Of a stretch of 64,000 nt of DNA, positions 59,141 through 64,000 are shown piece by piece. The notes beneath the pieces were generated by a model. The model made no database searches. It had not been told where the DNA came from and saw only the letters and a program-made list of their open reading frames with translations. Source of the DNA: Siphonodentalium dalli (lineage: Eukaryota > Mollusca > Scaphopoda > Gadilida > Siphonodentaliidae); NCBI GenBank assembly GCA_032622095.1, contig CP136064.1, positions 261,743,863 to 261,807,862 of the forward strand, written 5' to 3'. Position 1 is the first letter of the stretch. Each line of letters opens with the position of its first letter. The position numbers and the translations under genes were made by a program.

Positions 59141-62100
59141 CCAAAATCGGTCGAAATTTTTACCCTTCTCGAAAATGGTCCATACCCCATGTTCACCCCG
59201 CCCCCGATAAAAATTGTTGGGGGTCGGGTGTTTCTAGGGGTATTTGGGGCGGGCCATCCACCATTAGCGTCAAATCTGTGGAAATCCTTACCATTCTCGA
59301 AAATGATAAATCCCCCATTTTCGCCCCTTCGTGGTGGCACCCTCGGGGTTAAGGGTGGGGAATCGGGTGTTTCTGTGTGGTATTTGAGGCGGGCCACCCA
59401 CCCATGCCGAAAAATCGGTCTAAATCGTGACCGTTCTCGAAAATGGTCCATTCCCCGTGTTCACTCACTCGCTGTGCCATCACCGGAGGTAATTGGTGGC
59501 GGTCGGATGTTTTCATGTCGTATTCGGGACGGGCCACTCAACCATGCCGTCAAATCGGTCGAAATCCTTATCTTTCTCGAAAATTGTCCATACCCCATGT
59601 TTACACCCTAGGGCTAGCACCCAGGGGTGATTGGTGTGGTCGGGGTGTCTTTAGCGGTATTTTGAGCGGGCCACCAACCCATACTGTAAAATCGGTCGAA
59701 ATCATTACCGTTCTCGAAAATGGTATATACCCCATTTTAATACCCTCGGGTGGCACCCTCAGTGGTGGCGGTGGGGTCGGGGTGTTTCTAGGTGGTATTT
59801 AGGGCGGCCCACCCACGAAATCCTTATGGTTCTCGAAAATGTTCCATACCCACCTCCCCCACTTGCAATTGGTGGCACCCCCGAGGGTGATGGGTAGGGT
59901 TCGGGGTGTTTCCAGTGGTATTTAGGGCCGGCCACCTACCCATGCCATTAAATCGGTCGAAATTCTTACCGTTCTCGAAAAAAATTCTTACCCCATTTTC
60001 ACCCCTCGTGGTGGCACCCCGTTGTGATATGTGGGGTCCTGGTGTTTCTATGAGGTTTTTGGGGCTGGCCATCCACCAATGCCATCAAATCGGTCGAAAT
60101 CCTTACCGTTCTAAAAATGGCCCATACCCCGTTTTACCTCCCTCGGGGTGGCACATCGGGGGTGATGATGGGGGATCCGGGAGTTTCTATGGTATTTTGG
60201 GCGGATCAACCACCCATGCCGTCAAATCGGTCGAAAACCTTACCGTTTTCGAAAATGGTCCTTACCATATTTTCAACCCCCTCGGCTGGCACCCAGGGGG
60301 TGGTGGGTGGGGGTCCGGGAGTTTCTAGTGTATATTAGGCGAATCACCAACCCGTGCCGTCAAATCGGTCGAAATCCTCACCGTTCTCGTAAATGGTCCA
60401 TACCCCATTTTCACCTCGTCGGGGTGGCATCCCCGGGATGATGGGTGGGGTCGGGTGTTTTTAGTGGGTATTTGGGCGGGCCGCCCACCCACGACGTCAA
60501 ATCGGTCAAAATTCGTACTTTCTAGAAAATTGTCCATACCATATGTTCACCCTTCGGGTGGCACACCAAGGAGGTGATTGGTGGGGTCAGGGTGTTTCTA
60601 GTGGGTACTTGGGCGGGCCACTCGCCAATGCCGTCAAATGGGTGGAAGTTCTCACCGTTCTCGAAAATGGTCCAAACCCCATTCGGTTCGGTGTATTCCT
60701 AGGTGGTATTTGGGGCGGGCCACTCACTCATGCCATCAAATCGGTCGAAATTCTAATCGTTCTCGAAAGTTGTTCATACCCCATTTTCACCCCTTCGGAG
60801 TGACACCCCCGGTGTGATCGGTCGGGTTCTGTGTGGTTCTGGGTGTTTCTAGATGGTATTTGGGGCGGGCCATCCATCCGTGTCGTCCAATCCGTGGTAT
60901 TTGGGGCGAGCTACCCACATTTTCACCCATCGAAGTGGCACCCCCCCCCTCGAGTGATGGTGGGGGTATGGTGTGTCTAGCGGTATTTGTGGCGGGCCAC
61001 ACACCCATGCAAGGCGTGATATCGGTCGAAATCCACACCGTTCTTGCAAATGGTCCGCACCCCATTTCCTACTCCAAGGGTTGCCACCCCGGGGTGATGG
61101 GTAGGGATCGGGGTGTTTCTAGGGGTATTTGGGGCGGGCCAACCACTCATGCCGTCAAATCGGTCGAAATCCTTTCCGTTCTCGAAAATGGTTCATAGCC
61201 CATTCTCACCCCTCGAGGTGGCAACCCGGGGATGATGGATGGGTGATTCGGGAGTTTATAGGTTATTTTGGACGTATCGCCCACCCATGCCGTCAAATCG
61301 GTTCTCGAAAATGGTCCATACCCCATTTTTACCTCATTGGGTGGCATCCGCGGGGTGATGGTGGGGGTCGGGTGTTTATAGGGGAATTTGGGGCGGGCCA
61401 CCCACACATGCCGTCAAATTGGTCTAAAACTTGCCGTTTTCGAAAATGGTCCTTACCACATGTTCAACCCCCTGGGGTGGCACATCGGGGGCGGGAGGGG
61501 CGGGTGATGTCCTGGAGTTTCTAGGGTATATTAGGCTGATAACCCACCCATGCCGTCAAATCGGTCGAAATCCTTACCGTTCTCGAAAATGGTCAATACC
61601 CTATTTTGACCACATCGGGTGGCACCCAGGGGTGATGGGTGGGGTCGCGTGTTTTTAGGGGGTATTTGGGGCGGGCCACCCACCCATGACGTCCAATCGG
61701 TGGAATTTCTTACCATTCTCGAATACAGTTCATACCCCATTTTCACCCATTCGGGGTGGCAACACCCAGGGTGATGGCGGGTTCGGGATATTTCTAGGGG
61801 GTATTTGTGGCGGGCCACCCACCCATGCCGTCAAATCGATCGAAATCCTTACCATTCTCGAAAATTGTCCATACCCCATGTTCACCCTTACGGAGTGGCA
61901 CCGCCGGTGTGATATGTGGGAGTCGGGGTGTTTCTAGGTGGTATTTGGGGCGGGCCACCCACCCATGCCGTCAAATCCATACGGCATTTTCACTCCCTAT
62001 GGGTGATACCCCCCCCCCCCCACCGGAGTGATGGGTGGGGGTGGGGTTTTTCTAGTGGGTATTTGGGACGGGCCACCCACTCTGGGCGGCACTCCTCGTG

Positions 62101-64000
62101 GTGATGGGTGGGATGATCGGTTGTTCATATGGGGTATTTGTGGCAAGCCACCGACCCATGTCATCAAATCGGTCGAAATCCTTACTGTTATCAAAAATGG
62201 TTCAAATCCCATGTTCACCCCATTGGGATGGCAGCCCCTGTGGTTGATGCGTCGGGGTCGGCTTGTTTCTAGGAGGTATTTGGGGTGGCATATTTTCACC
62301 CACATGCCATCAAATCGGGCGAAATCCTTTATGTTCTCGAAAATGGTCCTTACCCCATTTTCACCCCCTCGGGGTGGCAACCCGGGGTGATGGGTGAGGG
62401 ATCCGGGAGTTTCTAGGGTATTTTGGGTGGATCACCCACCCATGCCGTCAAATTGGTCGAAATCCTTACCGTTCTCGAAAATGAACCATACCCCATTTTC
62501 ACAACCTCTGGGTGGCACCCCACACGCAGGTGATTGTTATGGGATCGGGGTGTTTCTAAGGTGTACTTGAGGTGGGCCTCTCACCCATGCCGGCAAATCA
62601 ATGGAAATTGTTACCCTCCTCGACTTGTCCATACCCCATTTTCACCCCTCGGGGTGATGGGTGGGTTCGGGGTATTTCTAGAGCGGATTTGGGGCGGGCC
62701 ATCCACCCATGCCGTGAAATCGGTCGAAATCCTTACCGTCCTCGAAAATTGTCCATACCCCATTTTGACCCGCTCGGGGTGGCACCATTGGGATGATGGT
62801 TGGGGTCGGGTGTTTATGAGGGGTATTTGGGGCGGGCCACCCACCCATTCCGTCAAATCGGTCAAATCCTTACCGTTCTCGAAAATGGTCCATACCTCAT
62901 TTTCACACCCTCGGGTGGCACTCCCGGGGTAATGGGTGGGGGCCGGGGTGTTTCTAGGGAGTAATTGGGGCGGGCCACCCACCCATCCCGTCAAATCGTT
63001 ATAAATCCTTACCTTTATCGAAAATTGTCCTTACACCATTTTACACCACTCTGGGTGGCGCCCGCGGGGTGATGGGTGGGGCATCGTGGTGTTTCTAGAG
63101 GGTATTTGTGGCAGGCCACCAAATCGGTCGAAACCTTACCGTTCTCCAAAATTGTCCATACCCCATTTACACCCACGGGGCGGCACCCAGGTTGATGTGT
63201 GGGTGGTCGGAGTGTTTATGCGGTATTTGGGGTAGGCTACCCACCCATTCCGTCAAATCGGTCTAAATTCCTACCCTTCTCGAAAATTGTCTATACCACA
63301 AGTTCACCCCTGAGTTTGGGTCGGGGTGTTTCTATGGTAATTTGTGCGGGCTACCAATCCATGCCATCAAATTGGTCGAAATCTTTACCGTTCTCGAAAA
63401 TGGTCCATACCCCTTTTCACCAATCGGGGTGGAACCCCCGGGGTGATGGGTGGGGGTCCGGTGTTTCTGGGAGGTATATGGGGCGGGCCACACACCCATG
63501 CCGTCAAATCGGTTGAAATCCTTACTGTTCTCGAAAATGGGCCATACCCCAATTGTAACCCCTCGGGTGGCACCCGGGTAACGAGTGGCGGTCGGGGTGT
63601 TTCAAGGGTGCACTTGGGGCTGGCCACCCACCCACCCACCCATGTCTTCAAATTAGTCGAAATCATTACCGTTCTCGAAAATGGTCCATACCACATTTTC
63701 ACACCGTCATGGGGGGGGGGGGGCACCCCGGGGTAATAGATGGGAGTCGGGCTGTTTCTAGATGGTATTTGGGGCGGGCCACCCACCCATGCCCTCAAAT
63801 CGGTGGAAATCCTTACAGTTCTCGAAAATTGTCCTTACCCCATTTTCACCCCTCTGGATGGCACCCCCGGGGTGATGAGTGGGGGATCGGGTGTGTTTCT
63901 AACGCTATTTGGGGCCGGCCACCAACTCGGTCGAAATCCTTACCGTTCTCTAAAATGGTTCATACCCGATTTTAACACCACGGGTGGCACACTCGGGGTG
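59141..64000. repeat. GC-rich satellite: about 35 tandem units of about 137 bp, continuing past the edge
   Basis: Each unit has AAATCGGTCGAAATCCTTAC, CGTTCTCGAAAATGGTCCAT, ACCCCATTTTCACCCC, a CGGGGTGGCACCC block, GGGGTGATGGGTGGGGTCGG, GTGTTTCTAG, GGTATTTGGGGCGGGCCACC and CACCCATGCCGTC. AATCGG starts at 59,951, 60,088, 60,225, 60,363 and 60,500, so the modal step is 137 bp. Some units are 102-127 bp through internal deletions. Identity is about 80-90% by eye. All ORFs here are read-through of repeats. Confidence 0.95.

Noticed and set aside
58810-59611. Overlapping 213- and 227-codon ORFs on opposite strands
   Set aside because: They cross the junction of two satellites and are made of repeat translations.

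Overview
The window looks like non-coding, transposon-rich nuclear DNA from an invertebrate animal, probably marine. It is AT-rich, has spliced gene fragments, CR1/Jockey-group LINEs, many foldback MITEs, a fibrinogen-related domain and satellite arrays. Some repeat motifs seem familiar from molluscs or other marine invertebrates, but I cannot name the species or phylum. I see no bacterial operons, CRISPR arrays, tRNA or rRNA genes.

Layout. Positions 1-1,800 hold degenerate repeats. Positions 1,809-9,965 are a nested pair of LINEs. An old minus-strand LINE (LINE-A) runs from 9,965 down to 1,809. It is split in its reverse-transcriptase domain by a 4.7-kb plus-strand LINE (LINE-B, 3,298-7,991), which itself carries a 941-bp insertion. 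Positions 10,000-18,400 are mostly featureless apart from a decayed LINE ORF1 (14,364-15,345). At 18,466-19,090 lies a 12-copy, 52-bp array in which most copies carry TGACGTCA. At 19,976-20,610 (minus) is the only intact conserved coding exon I recognise: the last exon of a fibrinogen-domain lectin-like gene. Positions 21,000-26,600 hold tandem and dispersed repeats, a tRNA-like SINE and a foldback element. At 27,386-30,188 (minus) is a four-exon tyrosine-recombinase (DUF3504/Crypton-like) gene with good splice sites and four small lesions.

Positions 31,500-48,500 are a graveyard of mobile elements. It contains MITEs resembling hAT, mariner and piggyBac elements, several unclassified foldbacks, a MULE-like exon, a Penelope-like fragment, a LINE endonuclease remnant, and an A/B higher-order repeat. 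Positions 48,500-55,400 are poor in features except for a 600-bp CAT microsatellite inside a LINE 3' end. From 55,993 the window becomes satellite DNA: six units of about 549 bp, then about 35 units of about 137 bp running off the right edge.

No multi-gene pathway is visible. Apart from the fibrinogen-domain exon, every recognisable protein belongs to a mobile element or a relic of one. The most interesting items are the 2A-like leader on the LINE-A ORF2, the nested insertion, the in-frame 72-bp expansion in LINE-A, the recombinase gene, the CRE-like array, the piggyBac MITE with a recognisable empty site, and the satellite-to-satellite junction near 59,140. Family assignments rest on motif recognition by eye; no database search was run.
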